A stretch of DNA of 64,000 nt from Algoriphagus sp. Y33 (GCF_014838715.1 NZ_CP061947.1:4216001-4280000); one strand, 5' to 3'; positions 41,996-52,727 are shown, counted from the first letter of the stretch. Notes: generated by a model from the letters alone, not told the origin. Numbers and translations are program-made.

Positions 41996-42625
41996 ATGGA
42001 AGTATTAGAAAATTTGAATTGGAGATATGCCACCAAATCAATGAATGGAACTCCTGTTCCCCAGGAAAAAATTGACTACATACTGGAAGCCGTCAGACTT
42101 ACAGCATCCTCTTCAGGATTGCAGCCCTATGAAATTCTGGTAATCACTGATCCGGAAATAAAAGAAAGAATCAGGTCAATTGCGTGGAATCAAAGTCAGA
42201 TCACAGACGCATCCCACGTGCTTGTATTTGCAGCGTGGGACAATTACACGGCAGAGCGAATCAACAGCGTCTTCAAATTCAACAATGAACAACGAGGCTT
42301 ACCCGACAGCGTTACCGATGAATATCGTAACAAGCTATTGAGTTCATACACAGTTAAAACTGCTGAAGAAAACTTCACCCACACTGCCAAACAAGCTTAC
42401 ATTGCCCTTGGTACCGCATTGATAGCAGCAGCTGAGCAGCGAGTAGATTCTACTCCGATGGAAGGTTTTGACCCTGCAGCACTGGATGAAATTCTGGACC
42501 TTAAATCCAAAGGTCTTCGAAGCGTGGTCATACTGCCACTCGGCTATAGAAATGAGGAAAATGACTGGCTGGTCAACATGAAAAAAGTACGTACTCCAAC
42601 AGAAAAATTCGTAACAGTAATCTAA
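41996..42625 (+). CDS. NAD(P)H nitroreductase-family flavoprotein
   Basis: 209 residues. FMN-dependent nitroreductase fold of the NfsB type: LNWRYATKSMNG near the N-terminus (R-x-x-x-K contacts FMN), ASSSGLQPYEILVITD, AYIALGTALIAAAEQRVDSTPMEGFDP and VVILPLGYRNEENDW. It would reduce quinones or nitro compounds with NAD(P)H. The start ATG at 41996 gives the standard N-terminus. Stand-alone gene. Confidence 0.93.
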   Translation: MEVLENLNWRYATKSMNGTPVPQEKIDYILEAVRLTASSSGLQPYEILVITDPEIKERIRSIAWNQSQITDASHVLVFAAWDNYTAERINSVFKFNNEQRGLPDSVTDEYRNKLLSSYTVKTAEENFTHTAKQAYIALGTALIAAAEQRVDSTPMEGFDPAALDEILDLKSKGLRSVVILPLGYRNEENDWLVNMKKVRTPTEKFVTVI

Positions 42626-42734
42626 CTAGGACAATTATTCCGGTACTTTCTAAAGCGTATTGGGTAAAGCACTCGATACGCTTTTTACTTTTAAGTGGGA
42701 ATTAGTGAACTTAGGAGGGAAAACACTACGCCCA

Positions 42735-43055
42735 ATGATAACCTCTGAGTCATTTGCCCAAATGGCACTCTCACTCCCAGGGACTGAACGTGCTCCCCAC
42801 TTTGACAGAACTGCCTTTAAAGTGACAAAAAGACGGATATTTGCTTCACTTCACGAAAAAAGCAATTCAGCTAACCTCGCTCTTTCTTTAGAAGAGCAAA
42901 GTGCTTTTTGTGAATACGAGCCCGAAGCTATCTATCCTGTTCCCAATAAGTGGGGAGAAAAAGGCTGGACGACTTTTGAACTTGACAAGGTTTCCAAAGA
43001 GGTATTGTATGAAGCCCTAACTTCCGCCTATTCGGAAATCACCAAACATAAATAG
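42735..43055 (+). CDS. MmcQ/YjbR-family protein
   Basis: 106 residues from the ATG at 42735. It matches the YjbR/MmcQ family: ALSLPGTERAPHFDRTAFKV, RRIFASLHEKSNSANLALSLEEQ, and KWGEKGWTTFELDKVSKE with the typical W-G-x-x-G-W-T motif. The fold is CyaY-like and DNA binding has been proposed. Function unknown. A TTG-initiated extension to 42660 was rejected. Confidence 0.88.
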   Translation: MITSESFAQMALSLPGTERAPHFDRTAFKVTKRRIFASLHEKSNSANLALSLEEQSAFCEYEPEAIYPVPNKWGEKGWTTFELDKVSKEVLYEALTSAYSEITKHK

Positions 43056-43205
43056 AAAAAGCAGAACAGAGCACGTTAAAAATGATTTTCAGCGTGTTTA
43101 TCTGCTAGTCTACTGAACATTCGAAGCACAAACCGGAATAGAAATTACTTCATCTCTACACATTCTGACTGCCATTAAGATAGTTCCCCAGAGAAACCCA
43201 ACAAT

Positions 43206-45506
43206 ATGCCCTCTCCTACACGAAAAAATATCCAAACACAAAGCTCCACCGAGTTTACAGGAATTGATCTTAGAAAACCGGCTGAATATGCGGCAGGTTT
43301 TACAGCCGTGAAAGTAGCCCTTCAGCATACATTCAAAGAAATGGGAGTCATTAAATCCTTCCGGGCACTTTCCCATATGAACCAAAAGGATGGCTTTGAC
43401 TGTCCGGGCTGCGCTTGGCCGGATCCTGAAAACCGCTCCAAACTTGGAGAATATTGTGAAAACGGCGCAAAGGCTTTGGCGGAAGAAGCCACATCAAAGG
43501 AGGTTGACCCTACTTTTTTTTCAAACTACTCCTTACAGGAAATTTCCCGGTGGTCAGACTATAAAATCGGTCAAAGCGGTCGCTTAGTTGCCCCTATGAT
43601 CTTAAAGCCCAATTCGAATCACTACGAGGAATGCACTTGGGAGGAAGCTTTTCGAGTAATTTCAGAGCACCTCCATGCATTAGACAATCCTGACCAAGCA
43701 ATTTTCTATACATCAGGCAGATCAAGCAATGAAGCTGCATTTCTGTACGGGCTTTTTGCCAGAGCTTTTGGCACCAACAATATGCCCGACTGCTCCAATA
43801 TGTGCCATGAATCCAGCGGTGTTGGCCTTTCAGAAACATTGGGAATAGGCAAGGGCTCCGTAAAATTGGAAGATTTTGATCAGGCCGAAGTTGTCATGGT
43901 AATCGGACAAAATCCGGGAACCAATCACCCCAGAATGCTTTCAGCTTTAGAAAAATGTAAGAGAAACGGAGGAAAAATAATCAGTATAAATCCGCTACAG
44001 GAAGCTGGGCTAATCCGATTCCGAAATCCCCAAGAGATCAGCGGGATGCTGCTCAATGGACATGGACTCACCGATATCTTTCTTCAGGTAAAAATCAATC
44101 AGGATGTGGCTCTTTTGAAATTGATTGAGAAAAAGTTGATGGACTTGGATAAATCCGACGGCAATGTATTTGATCATGAATTCATCAGTAAATACACCGA
44201 AGGATACGAGTCCCTTCTAGCTCATCTGGACACACATGATGAGCAGGAATTACTGGAGAAGTGCGGAGTAGAAGAGCAATTGATTGAGGAGGCAGTAGCA
44301 CTTTTGGCCAAAAAGAACAAAATCATCATCTGCTGGGCGATGGGGCTGACTCAGCATAAAAATGGCGTAGAAAATATCAAAGAGTGCGTCAATCTTCTGT
44401 TGCTGAAAGGAAGTCTGGGAAAACCCGGGGCAGGCACTTGTCCCGTTCGTGGACACAGCAATGTACAGGGAGATAGAAGTGTGGGGATTATGCATTACGT
44501 GTCCAAAGAACTTAACTCGGCCATCAAAAACGTCTTTGGCTTCGATGCACCGACCCATGAAGGAGTAGATGTGGTCAAGGCGATTCCCGCAATGCATACA
44601 GGGAAAGCCAAGGTATTTATAGGCTTGGGAGGAAATTTCGTATCCGCTGCATCCGACACTGAATACACAGCCAGAGCACTTCAAAACTGCGACCTAACAG
44701 TTCAGATCAGCACGAAACTAAACCGAAGTCATGTAATCACAGGGAAGACAGCCCTGATTTTACCTACACTGGGAAGATCTGACAAGGATCTAAAAGACGG
44801 AAAACAACGGCATTTCACGGTAGAAAACAGTATGGGCATAGTCCACCGGTCCAAAGGTTTTCTAGATCCAATTTCTGACGACATCAAAAGTGAGCCTGAG
44901 ATAGTAGCCGGTATTGCCGAGGCATATTTCAGGGATAATCATCCTGTAAAGTGGAAGTTGCTCGGCTCAAATTACGAATTGCTCCGGGAAAAATTAGGAG
45001 AAGTGATCACTGGATTTAAGGATATGAACTCAAAGTCTGCAGGTTCTGGATACTATCTCCCAAATAATGTAAGAAACTTGGATTTCAGCAAGCTTCCAAA
45101 TAAAAGAGCCCAATTCAGCAAGACCGAGCTTCCTGTGCATGATCTGAAAGAAAATGAGTACTTGTTGATGAGCATACGCTCGCACGATCAGTTTAACACG
45201 ACTATTTATGGTCTTGGCGACCGATACCGGGGAATCCACAATGAACGAAGAGTCCTCTTTATGAATAAAGCTGATATGGCTCGGGAAAGTCTAAAGAAAA
45301 TGGACGTAGTCAATATCTTAAGCAATTATGACGGTCAAGAGCGAAAAGTCTTTCAATTTTTGATAATCCCCTACTGTATCCCCAAAGGGAATTTGGCGGC
45401 CTATTTCCCGGAAACAAACCCACTGGTTCCAATCCATGAATACGCCGACAAAAGCAACACGCCAATCAGTAAATCGATTCGGGTGAGTGTGGAAAAAGCC
45501 GGCTAA
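43206..45506 (+). CDS. FdhF/YdeP-family molybdopterin oxidoreductase
   Basis: 766 residues, cytoplasmic. N-terminal CPGC (Cys66, Cys69) in GFDCPGCAWPD is typical of YdeP proteins, which lack the full four-Cys Fe4S4 motif of formate dehydrogenases. The molybdopterin core has YTSGRSSNEAAFLYG, CSNMCHESSGVGLSETLG, QNPGTNHPRML and GAGTCPVRGHSNVQGDRSVG. The C-terminal MopB-CT domain includes SIRSHDQFNTTIYGLGDRYRG. In E. coli YdeP is linked to acid resistance; the reaction is unknown. No fdhD or cofactor gene is adjacent. Confidence 0.92.
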   Translation: MPSPTRKNIQTQSSTEFTGIDLRKPAEYAAGFTAVKVALQHTFKEMGVIKSFRALSHMNQKDGFDCPGCAWPDPENRSKLGEYCENGAKALAEEATSKEVDPTFFSNYSLQEISRWSDYKIGQSGRLVAPMILKPNSNHYEECTWEEAFRVISEHLHALDNPDQAIFYTSGRSSNEAAFLYGLFARAFGTNNMPDCSNMCHESSGVGLSETLGIGKGSVKLEDFDQAEVVMVIGQNPGTNHPRMLSALEKCKRNGGKIISINPLQEAGLIRFRNPQEISGMLLNGHGLTDIFLQVKINQDVALLKLIEKKLMDLDKSDGNVFDHEFISKYTEGYESLLAHLDTHDEQELLEKCGVEEQLIEEAVALLAKKNKIIICWAMGLTQHKNGVENIKECVNLLLLKGSLGKPGAGTCPVRGHSNVQGDRSVGIMHYVSKELNSAIKNVFGFDAPTHEGVDVVKAIPAMHTGKAKVFIGLGGNFVSAASDTEYTARALQNCDLTVQISTKLNRSHVITGKTALILPTLGRSDKDLKDGKQRHFTVENSMGIVHRSKGFLDPISDDIKSEPEIVAGIAEAYFRDNHPVKWKLLGSNYELLREKLGEVITGFKDMNSKSAGSGYYLPNNVRNLDFSKLPNKRAQFSKTELPVHDLKENEYLLMSIRSHDQFNTTIYGLGDRYRGIHNERRVLFMNKADMARESLKKMDVVNILSNYDGQERKVFQFLIIPYCIPKGNLAAYFPETNPLVPIHEYADKSNTPISKSIRVSVEKAG

Positions 45507-45726
45507 ATATTAACCGGTAAGACACTCTTTATGTACATAGTGAAACAAATTTCACGCTTCACTACTAACAGATTTTACGTCTTTTCATGGAATCCATTTC
45601 GTAAGAAAATCCATATAGCAAGCCACCACAGGTTAGTATTAAAAAAGATAATTGCTATTTTAAGCCAAACTTAAAATAATTTTTAGGTAAAACCCGAATT
45701 ATCCAAAATAACCTTAATCCATTCCC

Positions 45727-45939
45727 ATGAAATCCAAACTATGGAAAACACTGGTGCTTGCTGTGATAATCTTGACAGTAGGCGCTTTCCTGTTTTTATT
45801 CAAAGAGCACAAACTTGAGCCTACACTTACCGGTATTCCTTTCACCTTTTGGACCGGTTTTCTGGTTAACGTACTGGTGGTGTTTGCTACATTTCTAGGA
45901 TCTAAATTCTTTCCATTTGAAGATCCGAAGAAGCCATGA
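45727..45939 (+). CDS. Small two-span membrane protein preceding a symporter
   Basis: 70 residues with two hydrophobic segments (TLVLAVIILTVGAFLFLF and FTFWTGFLVNVLVVFATFLG). Its stop overlaps the start of the sodium:solute symporter as ATGA. Small membrane partners encoded directly before SSS transporters are known in other families (for example the DUF4212 and YhdT types), so this is a likely accessory subunit. I do not recognise the exact family. Confidence 0.8.
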   Translation: MKSKLWKTLVLAVIILTVGAFLFLFKEHKLEPTLTGIPFTFWTGFLVNVLVVFATFLGSKFFPFEDPKKP

Positions 45940-47348
45940 TTGGATGGCTAATATTCTTTTTCACGCTATTCCTGGCCATGCTGGGCTATGCTTCTTATCG
46001 TTCCTATAACAAAGGAAGAACTTCGGACGATTTCATTTTCGCAGGTTCCAACATAGGTACCATTTTAGGTTTCTTGACATTCTCTGCTGCATTATTCTCT
46101 GCCTTCACCTTTATGGGAATGCCGGATTTCTTCCGTACTCACGGCGTTGGTGCTTGGATATTTCTGGCTTTATCCGATGCCCTGATGGTTTTTTTCCTGA
46201 TATGGTTTGGATATGCGTTGAGAAAACGTGCCTCCATTAACGGATACAAAGGAGTAGCAGGATTGATGAAATCCTGCTATGGAAATTCCTTTGCCGGCTA
46301 TTTGGTATTCGCCAGTGCATTTCTCTTTCTGATACCTTACGTAGCCATCCAAATCCGTGGGATCTCCATCTTTTTGGATGCGGCCTTCCCTGACATGCTC
46401 CCCTATTGGTCTTGGTCAGCACTGTTGGTATTCATTATGCTTATCTATTCAGAGATCGGAGGACTAAAGGCCATCGTATACAGTGATGCAATCCAAGGCG
46501 TGATCATGCTGACAGTGATTTGGATCATCGGAGTGACTTGTCTCCAAATGAGCGGAGGACTGGAATCCGGCCTTGCAAAAGTATCCGAAACCAATGCCGA
46601 TCTACTGACACTTCCCGGCCCAAATGGACTGTTCACCAGTCCGTTCCTGATCGCTTCGGCGATAGCAATCGTACTGATACCGGTATCTCAGCCCCAATTC
46701 ACTACCCGTTTGGTGGTCATGAAAAACCTAAAATCAGTCCATAGAATGGCTTATGCAGTGGGGATTTTCGCGATTCTGGTAATATTACCTACTGCCTTTA
46801 TCGGGCTCTATGGAGCAGTCAAATACCCTGACGCAAGCACCGCAGATTTCCTTACCAATGCCCTGTTATTTGATCAGGCTGTGCCCGTTGCCGCCTTGGC
46901 GGTGGTAGGACTATTCGCTGCCTGTCTATCTACCACCAATGCACAGATTTTCGCCTTGGGCACAGAGCTTAGATCCATGCTTTCGGGATCTGACCAATTC
47001 AATATGCGGGTCACCAAGATTTCAATCTTGGTATTCTCGCTGATCGTTTTGGTGTTTTCCACTTATATGAGTGATGAATTGGTATTGCTGGCGCGCGTGA
47101 GTTTTGCGGGCACATCTATGATAGCACCTGTGGTACTGGGTGCAGTGATCTTCAAACATCCTCCAAAAGAGCTGATCTGGCTTTCCTCATTCGCACTAGT
47201 CACATTTGTACTGTCGCTTGTAGGGGTGGTCCCCAATCTTATCGCAGGATATCCGCTTGATTTCTTAATGTATTGCCTACTCTTTGTAATAACTTTTACC
47301 TTGATGCTTCGCCATCATTTGACTCAAAAAACTACTCATGAAGCTTGA
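45936..47348 (+). CDS. Sodium:solute symporter (SSS family)
   Basis: 470 residues with about 12-13 membrane spans. SSS hallmarks: YRSYNKGRTSDDFIFAGSNIG near the N-terminus, FLTFSAALFSAFTFMGMPDF, YSEIGGLKAIVYSDAIQGVIML (the typical G-G-x-x-A-V-x-x-T/S-D-x-x-Q motif) and AACLSTTNAQIFALGTEL. Imports a solute with Na+. It overlaps the small membrane gene by 4 bases and the GH88 gene by 11, so it belongs to the same operon. The cargo is probably the sugar or uronide handled by the downstream enzymes (inference). Confidence 0.92.
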   Translation: MIGWLIFFFTLFLAMLGYASYRSYNKGRTSDDFIFAGSNIGTILGFLTFSAALFSAFTFMGMPDFFRTHGVGAWIFLALSDALMVFFLIWFGYALRKRASINGYKGVAGLMKSCYGNSFAGYLVFASAFLFLIPYVAIQIRGISIFLDAAFPDMLPYWSWSALLVFIMLIYSEIGGLKAIVYSDAIQGVIMLTVIWIIGVTCLQMSGGLESGLAKVSETNADLLTLPGPNGLFTSPFLIASAIAIVLIPVSQPQFTTRLVVMKNLKSVHRMAYAVGIFAILVILPTAFIGLYGAVKYPDASTADFLTNALLFDQAVPVAALAVVGLFAACLSTTNAQIFALGTELRSMLSGSDQFNMRVTKISILVFSLIVLVFSTYMSDELVLLARVSFAGTSMIAPVVLGAVIFKHPPKELIWLSSFALVTFVLSLVGVVPNLIAGYPLDFLMYCLLFVITFTLMLRHHLTQKTTHEA

Positions 47349-48717
47349 TTCAACCATTTCCATAACTCGATTGGAACAGCCGCTAAAAAGATTTTGGGAG
47401 CTTTCCGGAGAAAAAATTCTACAAATAGAAAAGTCGTTTGATCCCAATAAGGGCGCACCGGTTTTCACGGAAAAAGGAAAGTATGTTACCCGTGGCTGGA
47501 CAGAATGGACACAAGGCTTTCAGTACGGCTCAGCAATTCTCCAGTTTGATGCCACAGGTGATGAGCAGTTTTTAAAAATAGGCAGAGACAGCACACTATC
47601 CAAAATGGCTCCCCATCTCACCCATACGGGTGTTCATGACCATGGCTTTAACAATGTCAGTACGTACGGAAATCTACTCCGCCTGATAGAAGAGGGGAAA
47701 ATCGAAGGTGCGGCTTGGGAGAAAAACTTCTATCAACTGGCTCTAAAAGTCAGCGGAGCAGTACAGGCAATGCGCTGGACTTCTATTCCTGATGGTGGAT
47801 ACATCTATTCGTTTAATGGGCCACATTCCCTGTTTGTGGATACGATCCGTTCATGTAGGGCTCTAGTCGTTTCCCATGCATTAGGACATGTGATGCAGGG
47901 AGAAAATGACAAGCGAATCTCACTCATTCAGCGGGCAATCCAGCATATTCTGAGTACGGTTCGCTATTCTATTTTCTATGGCAACGGCAGAGACTCATAT
48001 GATGTATCGGGCAGAACAACCCATGAAATCATCTTCAATACAAATGACGGAAACTACCGCTGCCCAAATTCGCAGCAAGGCTATACAGGCTTTAGCACTT
48101 GGACCAGAGGCCTGGCGTGGGCCATCTGCGGACTGGGCGAAACGCTGGAAATTCTGGACAAGATTGACGAGAGCGACTATTCAGCAATCATTTCCAAAAA
48201 AGATCTCCTTTCAGAACTTTCCAAAGCCGCCATCGCAACTTCAGAGTTTTACCTCAACAATACGCCGACCGATGGCATTCCTTATTGGGACACGGGAGCG
48301 CCGGGCTTGGATAAAATGGGAGATTACCTCAACACGAAATCAGATCCATTCAACGCCCATGAACCAATTGATTCCTCTGCGGCTTGCATTGCGGCACAAG
48401 GATTTATCCGTATAGGAAACTGGCTAAAAAATACAGACCCTGCCCGGTCAGAAAAATACATTCAAGTTGGAATTCAGTTAGCAGAGAATCTATTCGCTGA
48501 GCCCTATCTATCCACGGACCCAACGCATCAGGGTTTGATTTTGCACTCCATCTATCATCAGCCAAATGGCTGGGATTATCGTCCTGATCCGACTAAGGCT
48601 CCTTATGGAGAATCCTGTATGTGGGGAGACTATCATGCACGGGAGTTGGCGCTACTGCTGAAGCGGATGCATAATGGAGAAAACTATTACAGCTTCTTTA
48701 ACTGCGTAAGCCTATGA
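47338..48717 (+). CDS. GH88-like unsaturated uronyl hydrolase
   Basis: 459 residues, no signal peptide. The (alpha/alpha)6-barrel pattern of GH88 is visible: [17 protein letters not shown] (family HDxGF with the first Asp), [17 protein letters not shown] (the second catalytic Asp region), [18 protein letters not shown] (family S-x-W-A-R-G-Q-A-W), [25 protein letters not shown] and [19 protein letters not shown]88 enzymes hydrate delta-4,5-unsaturated uronic residues left by lyases. The cytoplasmic location fits import by the preceding symporter. ATG overlaps upstream by 11 bases and downstream by 4. Confidence 0.88.
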   Translation: MKLDSTISITRLEQPLKRFWELSGEKILQIEKSFDPNKGAPVFTEKGKYVTRGWTEWTQGFQYGSAILQFDATGDEQFLKIGRDSTLSKMAPHLTHTGVHDHGFNNVSTYGNLLRLIEEGKIEGAAWEKNFYQLALKVSGAVQAMRWTSIPDGGYIYSFNGPHSLFVDTIRSCRALVVSHALGHVMQGENDKRISLIQRAIQHILSTVRYSIFYGNGRDSYDVSGRTTHEIIFNTNDGNYRCPNSQQGYTGFSTWTRGLAWAICGLGETLEILDKIDESDYSAIISKKDLLSELSKAAIATSEFYLNNTPTDGIPYWDTGAPGLDKMGDYLNTKSDPFNAHEPIDSSAACIAAQGFIRIGNWLKNTDPARSEKYIQVGIQLAENLFAEPYLSTDPTHQGLILHSIYHQPNGWDYRPDPTKAPYGESCMWGDYHARELALLLKRMHNGENYYSFFNCVSL

Positions 48718-50159
48718 GCACCGGAAAATACAAACCGCAATATCCGCGGGTCGCACAGCTAAAAACAGGGGAGAATCTCCGTGACCACTTCAACAAGGAG
48801 GGCATCGCTCTTGAATTTGACGAAGAACTAAAGTCCGGAGCAACTTCAGCTTTTGCGAAATCCCACACCACACGAGTGGGTAATTCTATAGGAAATGCGT
48901 TCTGCATCTTGCCTATGGAAGGCTGGGACGGCACTACTGACGGTAAGCCTACCGAGCTCACCAAAAGACGCTGGAAGAACTTTGCAATTTCCGGTGCGAA
49001 ATTACTTTGGGGCTGTGAGGCTGTCGCCGTTCAGCCGGCAGGCAGGGCAAATCCAAATCAATTGATGATAAATGAGAATAATCTCGGTGATTTTGAGGAA
49101 TTGTATCAACTGGTGGAGCATGAACACAAGCTTGCCTTTGGGAATTCGGATGATTTGCTCACGGGCTTGCAGCTCACACATTCAGGGAGATTCTGCAAAC
49201 CAAACAGCAAGACCAAAATGGAGCCTAAAATACTGTATTCCCACCCGGTATTGAATAAGAAATTTGGTCTGGCGGAGGGCTACCCACTCATGACTGACGG
49301 AGAAATATCCGAGTTGATCGATGCCTATGTAATAGCGGCAGTACGAGCCCAAAAAACCGGATACAAATTCGTTGACATCAAGCACTGTCATGGCTATTTG
49401 GGACATGAGTTTCTCAGCGCTTACGACCGTGAGGGTAAATACGGTAAATCAATCGAAAACCGGACGCGCTTTATCCGGGAGATCACAGCAGGAATCAGAG
49501 CCGAAGCACCCGGCTTAGAGATTGGTGTTCGCATGAGCATTTTTGACTGGGTGCCTTTCAAGCAGGGTCCGGAAGGCGTTGGGATTCCTGCTACTGAAGC
49601 CCCTTACACCTATGCCTTCGGAGGAAATGAAACCGGTCAGGGAGAAGATCTTGATGAGTCTTTTCAATTCCTCAGGGAACTTGAAAAACTCGATATAGAA
49701 TTACTTTGCACTACAGCCGGCAGTCCTTATTACAACCCCCATATTCAGCGTCCCGCACTCTTCCCCCCTTCGGACGGCTACATGCCCCCGGAAGATCCGC
49801 TTCACGGAGTAGCCAGACAAATAGCCGCGGTAAGTGAGGTAAAAAAATCATTTCCCAACTTTTATGTGGTAGGTTCAGGATACTCTTATCTTCAGGAATG
49901 GCTGCCAAATGTAGCTCAAAATGTACTGGAAACGGGAAAAGCAGATTCTATAGGTTTAGGCAGAATGGTGTTAAGCTATCCGGAATTACCGGCTGATGTC
50001 ATAGACGGAATTCCTATGAAGCGGGCAAAAATATGCCGTACTTTCTCAGACTGTACCACCGCCCCCAGAAACGGAATGATTTCAGGTTGCTTTCCATTGG
50101 ATCCTTTTTACAAGAAAATGGAAATACACGAAACACTTAAAACTATCAAAACATCATGA
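48714..50159 (+). CDS. Old-Yellow-Enzyme-type NADH:flavin oxidoreductase
   Basis: 481 residues, longer than OYE proper (~370). TIM-barrel flavoenzyme with [37 protein letters not shown] (family LxHxGR), [40 protein letters not shown] and [17 protein letters not shown]. The family reduces activated C=C bonds with an FMN. The C-terminal [14 protein letters not shown] holds two Cys but no complete 4Fe-4S motif. It overlaps both neighbours by ATGA. Reduction of an unsaturated sugar intermediate is possible (inference). Confidence 0.9.
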   Translation: MSTGKYKPQYPRVAQLKTGENLRDHFNKEGIALEFDEELKSGATSAFAKSHTTRVGNSIGNAFCILPMEGWDGTTDGKPTELTKRRWKNFAISGAKLLWGCEAVAVQPAGRANPNQLMINENNLGDFEELYQLVEHEHKLAFGNSDDLLTGLQLTHSGRFCKPNSKTKMEPKILYSHPVLNKKFGLAEGYPLMTDGEISELIDAYVIAAVRAQKTGYKFVDIKHCHGYLGHEFLSAYDREGKYGKSIENRTRFIREITAGIRAEAPGLEIGVRMSIFDWVPFKQGPEGVGIPATEAPYTYAFGGNETGQGEDLDESFQFLRELEKLDIELLCTTAGSPYYNPHIQRPALFPPSDGYMPPEDPLHGVARQIAAVSEVKKSFPNFYVVGSGYSYLQEWLPNVAQNVLETGKADSIGLGRMVLSYPELPADVIDGIPMKRAKICRTFSDCTTAPRNGMISGCFPLDPFYKKMEIHETLKTIKTS

Positions 50160-50926
50160 GTCGAGTAGCATTAGTCACAGGAGGTTCACGTGGAATAGGT
50201 TTGGGAATAGCACGAAAATTAGCCGAAGAAGGCATTAATCTGGCAATCAATGGCGTGCGTGAAGAGGCGGACGTAAGAGAAGCCTTAGAGGAGCTGAAAG
50301 GCTTTGGCGTTCGGGTAGAGTACCTTCAAGGAAACATTGCCTCCAGGGAGGATCGTAAGGAGATTGTTGAAGGATTGTTGGCAAAATTTGGAAAAATCGA
50401 TATTCTGGTCAATAATGCCGGAGTGGCTCCTAGAACTAGAAGCGATTTTTTTGAAGTTACCGAAGAAGACTATGATCACCTCATGGAGATCAATCAAAAA
50501 GGTACTTTTTTCTTAACTCAAGCTATCGCAAAATGGATGGCAGATTTGAAGAAAGCGAGTCCTGAATCGGAAATTTCTATCATCACCATCACTTCTATTT
50601 CCTCCACTGTTGCCTCCACGACCCGAGCTTCTTATTGCATGTCAAAATCAGCACTTTCTATGCTATCCAAGGTTTTGGCCGTGAAAATGGCAGAGTTTGG
50701 AATCCCGGTTTATGAAATCCGCCCCGGAGTAATAGAGACAGATATGATCGAAAAAGTACGTGAAACTTACCATCAAGGTGTAAAAAACGGAATGACGCTT
50801 GAGCCGAGGATGGGAGTTCCTGAGGACATCGGAAAAGTGGTTGCCGCTTTAGTGCGGGGTGATCTTCCCTATTCCACCGGTCAGGTGATTTCCGTAGATG
50901 GAGGAATGACTATTGCGAGGATGTAG
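50156..50926 (+). CDS. SDR-family dehydrogenase (3-ketoacyl-ACP reductase-like)
   Basis: 256 residues. Classical short-chain dehydrogenase: [19 protein letters not shown] (cofactor loop), [13 protein letters not shown], catalytic Ser in [16 protein letters not shown] with catalytic Tyr and Lys, and [12 protein letters not shown](H) or NAD(H) dependent. The start overlaps the flavoprotein stop. In a uronide operon it could act like KduD on a keto-deoxy sugar rather than on fatty acids (inference from context). Last gene of the tight operon. Confidence 0.92.
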   Translation: MSRVALVTGGSRGIGLGIARKLAEEGINLAINGVREEADVREALEELKGFGVRVEYLQGNIASREDRKEIVEGLLAKFGKIDILVNNAGVAPRTRSDFFEVTEEDYDHLMEINQKGTFFLTQAIAKWMADLKKASPESEISIITITSISSTVASTTRASYCMSKSALSMLSKVLAVKMAEFGIPVYEIRPGVIETDMIEKVRETYHQGVKNGMTLEPRMGVPEDIGKVVAALVRGDLPYSTGQVISVDGGMTIARM

Positions 50927-51002
50927 GAGTGATTTTAGATTGAAATGAACATCATCAATATTATTTCGTAGATTTTCTTATCTGAGTTTACGACATTTAG
51001 CT

Positions 51003-51224
51003 ATGGAATTCATCAAGTACACCGAAATCAATCCATCCAAAAGATTTGGTCAACCATCAATCATCGGCACTAGAATTTCGGTAGCAGATGTTTTAAATTG
51101 GTTGGCAAGTGGAATGTCTAAAGAAGAAATTATTTCTGATTTCCCTGAATTATCCTTGGAAAGCATTAATGCATGTCTGTTTTTTGCTGCAACTAGGGAA
51201 AAACACTTAGGAATTGCATCATGA
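51003..51224 (+). CDS. DUF433 antitoxin
   Basis: 73 residues, the complete DUF433 domain: INPSKRFGQPSIIGTRISVADVLNWLASGMSKEEIISDFPELSLESINACLFFA. This domain is a winged-helix antitoxin (VapB45-like) that pairs with DUF5615 PIN-like toxins. The last codon region overlaps the toxin start as ATGA. Pairing supports the toxin-antitoxin reading, though members of these families are not all proven toxins. Confidence 0.9.
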   Translation: MEFIKYTEINPSKRFGQPSIIGTRISVADVLNWLASGMSKEEIISDFPELSLESINACLFFAATREKHLGIAS

Positions 51225-51558
51225 AGCTACTGTTCGACCAGAACATTTCGTATCGAATTGTCAAAAATCTTTCAGATATCTTTCCAGAAGCGAAGCAAGT
51301 ACGAGAATTAGGGATTGAAGGCTTTACTGATCGAGAAATATGGGAATTCGTAAAGAGTGGAGATTTCATTATTGTCACCTTTGACGCTGATTTCTATCAT
51401 TTCTCCCTTGTCTGGGATCACCCTCCAAAATCATCTGGATTCGTTCAATTGTCCAAACCACTCTGGTAATTGAATCTTTATTAAGACATCACTTGCGAGA
51501 TATCGACCTTTTTAAAATTGATAGTCCCCTATCTTGTCTAGAGTTAATTGGAAAATAA
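51221..51558 (+). pseudogene. DUF5615 PIN-like toxin with a C-terminal frameshift
   Basis: The uninterrupted frame stops at 51469 after 82 residues (KLLFDQNISYRIVKNLSDIF, acidic site in FIIVTFDADFYHFSLVWDHPPK). Family members are ~110-120 residues and continue after HPPK with a conserved IIWIR region. Adding one A to the four-A run at 51427-51430 restores IIWIRSIVQTTLVIESLLRH and a C-terminal part ending at 51558. The toxin is therefore truncated as sequenced, by true mutation or a homopolymer error. Catalytic acids in the N-terminal part remain. Confidence 0.82.
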
Positions 51559-51624
51559 AAACAAGTCAGTCCATACGCTTAAATGAGTTTATCCCTATTC
51601 TCGCCTTTTTAGATTTCAAGCCCC

Positions 51625-52727
51625 ATGAAAACCCACTTCCTTTTCAGTTTCTTCATTTTAGCCCTTCTTAGTACTCAAACTTTTGCGCAGCAGAAGCGAA
51701 CAAAAATCGGAGTCGCAGGCCTTACCCATGGTCATGTGGGTTGGATTTTGAATGCGAAAGACCGACCTGATCTTGAGATCGTGGGAATAGCCGAACCCAA
51801 TCGGGAGTTAGCAAAGAGACTTACCGGGCAACATGGAATTTCCATGGATTTGGTCTTTGACTCTATGGAAGAAATGCTGGACAAAACGAATCCTGAAGCT
51901 GTGACAGGTTTTGGAAACATCTATGATCATCTGGCGGTCGTCGAAGCCTGTGCACCCAGAGGCATTCATGTGATGGTGGAAAAGCCTTTGGCTGTAAGTC
52001 TGGAACATGCTCAGAAAATGAAGACACTTGCGGAGAAGCACAACATCCACCTGATCACCAATTACGAAACCACATGGTATCCCAGTACTTTCAAAGCCTA
52101 CGAACTTTTGAATAAGGGAGAAGTGGGCGACTTGCGAAAAGTAGTCGTGCGAGACGGTCACAAAGGTCCAAAAAAATAGGCGTAAGTGATGAGTTTTTGG
52201 AATGGCTGACTGATCCAAAACTAAATGGAGGCGGGGCAATTATTGATTTTGGCTGCTATGGAGCGAATTTGATTACTTGGCTTCAGGATGGAAAAAAGCC
52301 TAATTCTGTCACCGCCGTCACTCAGCAGCTTCAGCCGGAAAACAATCCGAAAGTAGACGATGAGGCAACCATTATCCTTAATTATGATGATTCACAGGCC
52401 ATCATTCAGGCTTCATGGAATTGGCCAATTGGAAGAAAAGACATGGAAATCTATGGACTCACAGGCTCTATCTATGCTGATAACCCTACGGATCTAAGCG
52501 TGAGAAAAGCAGAAGGCTATAGCGATTTTGAGGAAAATAAACTCAAATTAGAATATGAGAATACACCCTTTGAAGATCCATTTAGCCTGTTTTTAGCTGT
52601 AATCAATGGAGATCTTGTTCTCGATGAGTATGCCCTTCCTTCACTTGAGAACAATATGATCGTAGTAGAAATCTTGTCTGCGGCCGTAGAAAGTGCCAAG
52701 ACAGGTAAAACGGTGCATTTGAAGTAG
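51625..52727 (+). pseudogene. Gfo/Idh/MocA oxidoreductase, exported, split by a poly-A frameshift
   Basis: A signal peptide (MKTHFLFSFFILALLSTQTFAQ) leads into a Rossmann domain: KIGVAGLTHGHVGWILNAK, EIVGIAEPN, HVMVEKPLAVSLEHA with the EKP motif. The frame stops at 52177-52179 just after a seven-A run (52170-52176). Adding one A restores IGVSDEFLEWLTDPKL and the downstream part with GGGAIIDFGCYGANLITWL, to a stop at 52727, giving a full-length ~368-residue protein. NAD(P)-linked sugar oxidoreductase family, exported form common in Bacteroidota. Confidence 0.87.

Noticed and set aside
33744..52176. Programmed ribosomal frameshifting as an explanation for the five broken genes
   Set aside because: The genes are unrelated families, break points differ in sequence and lack a consistent slippery heptamer with downstream structure; indel mutation or sequence error is simpler.
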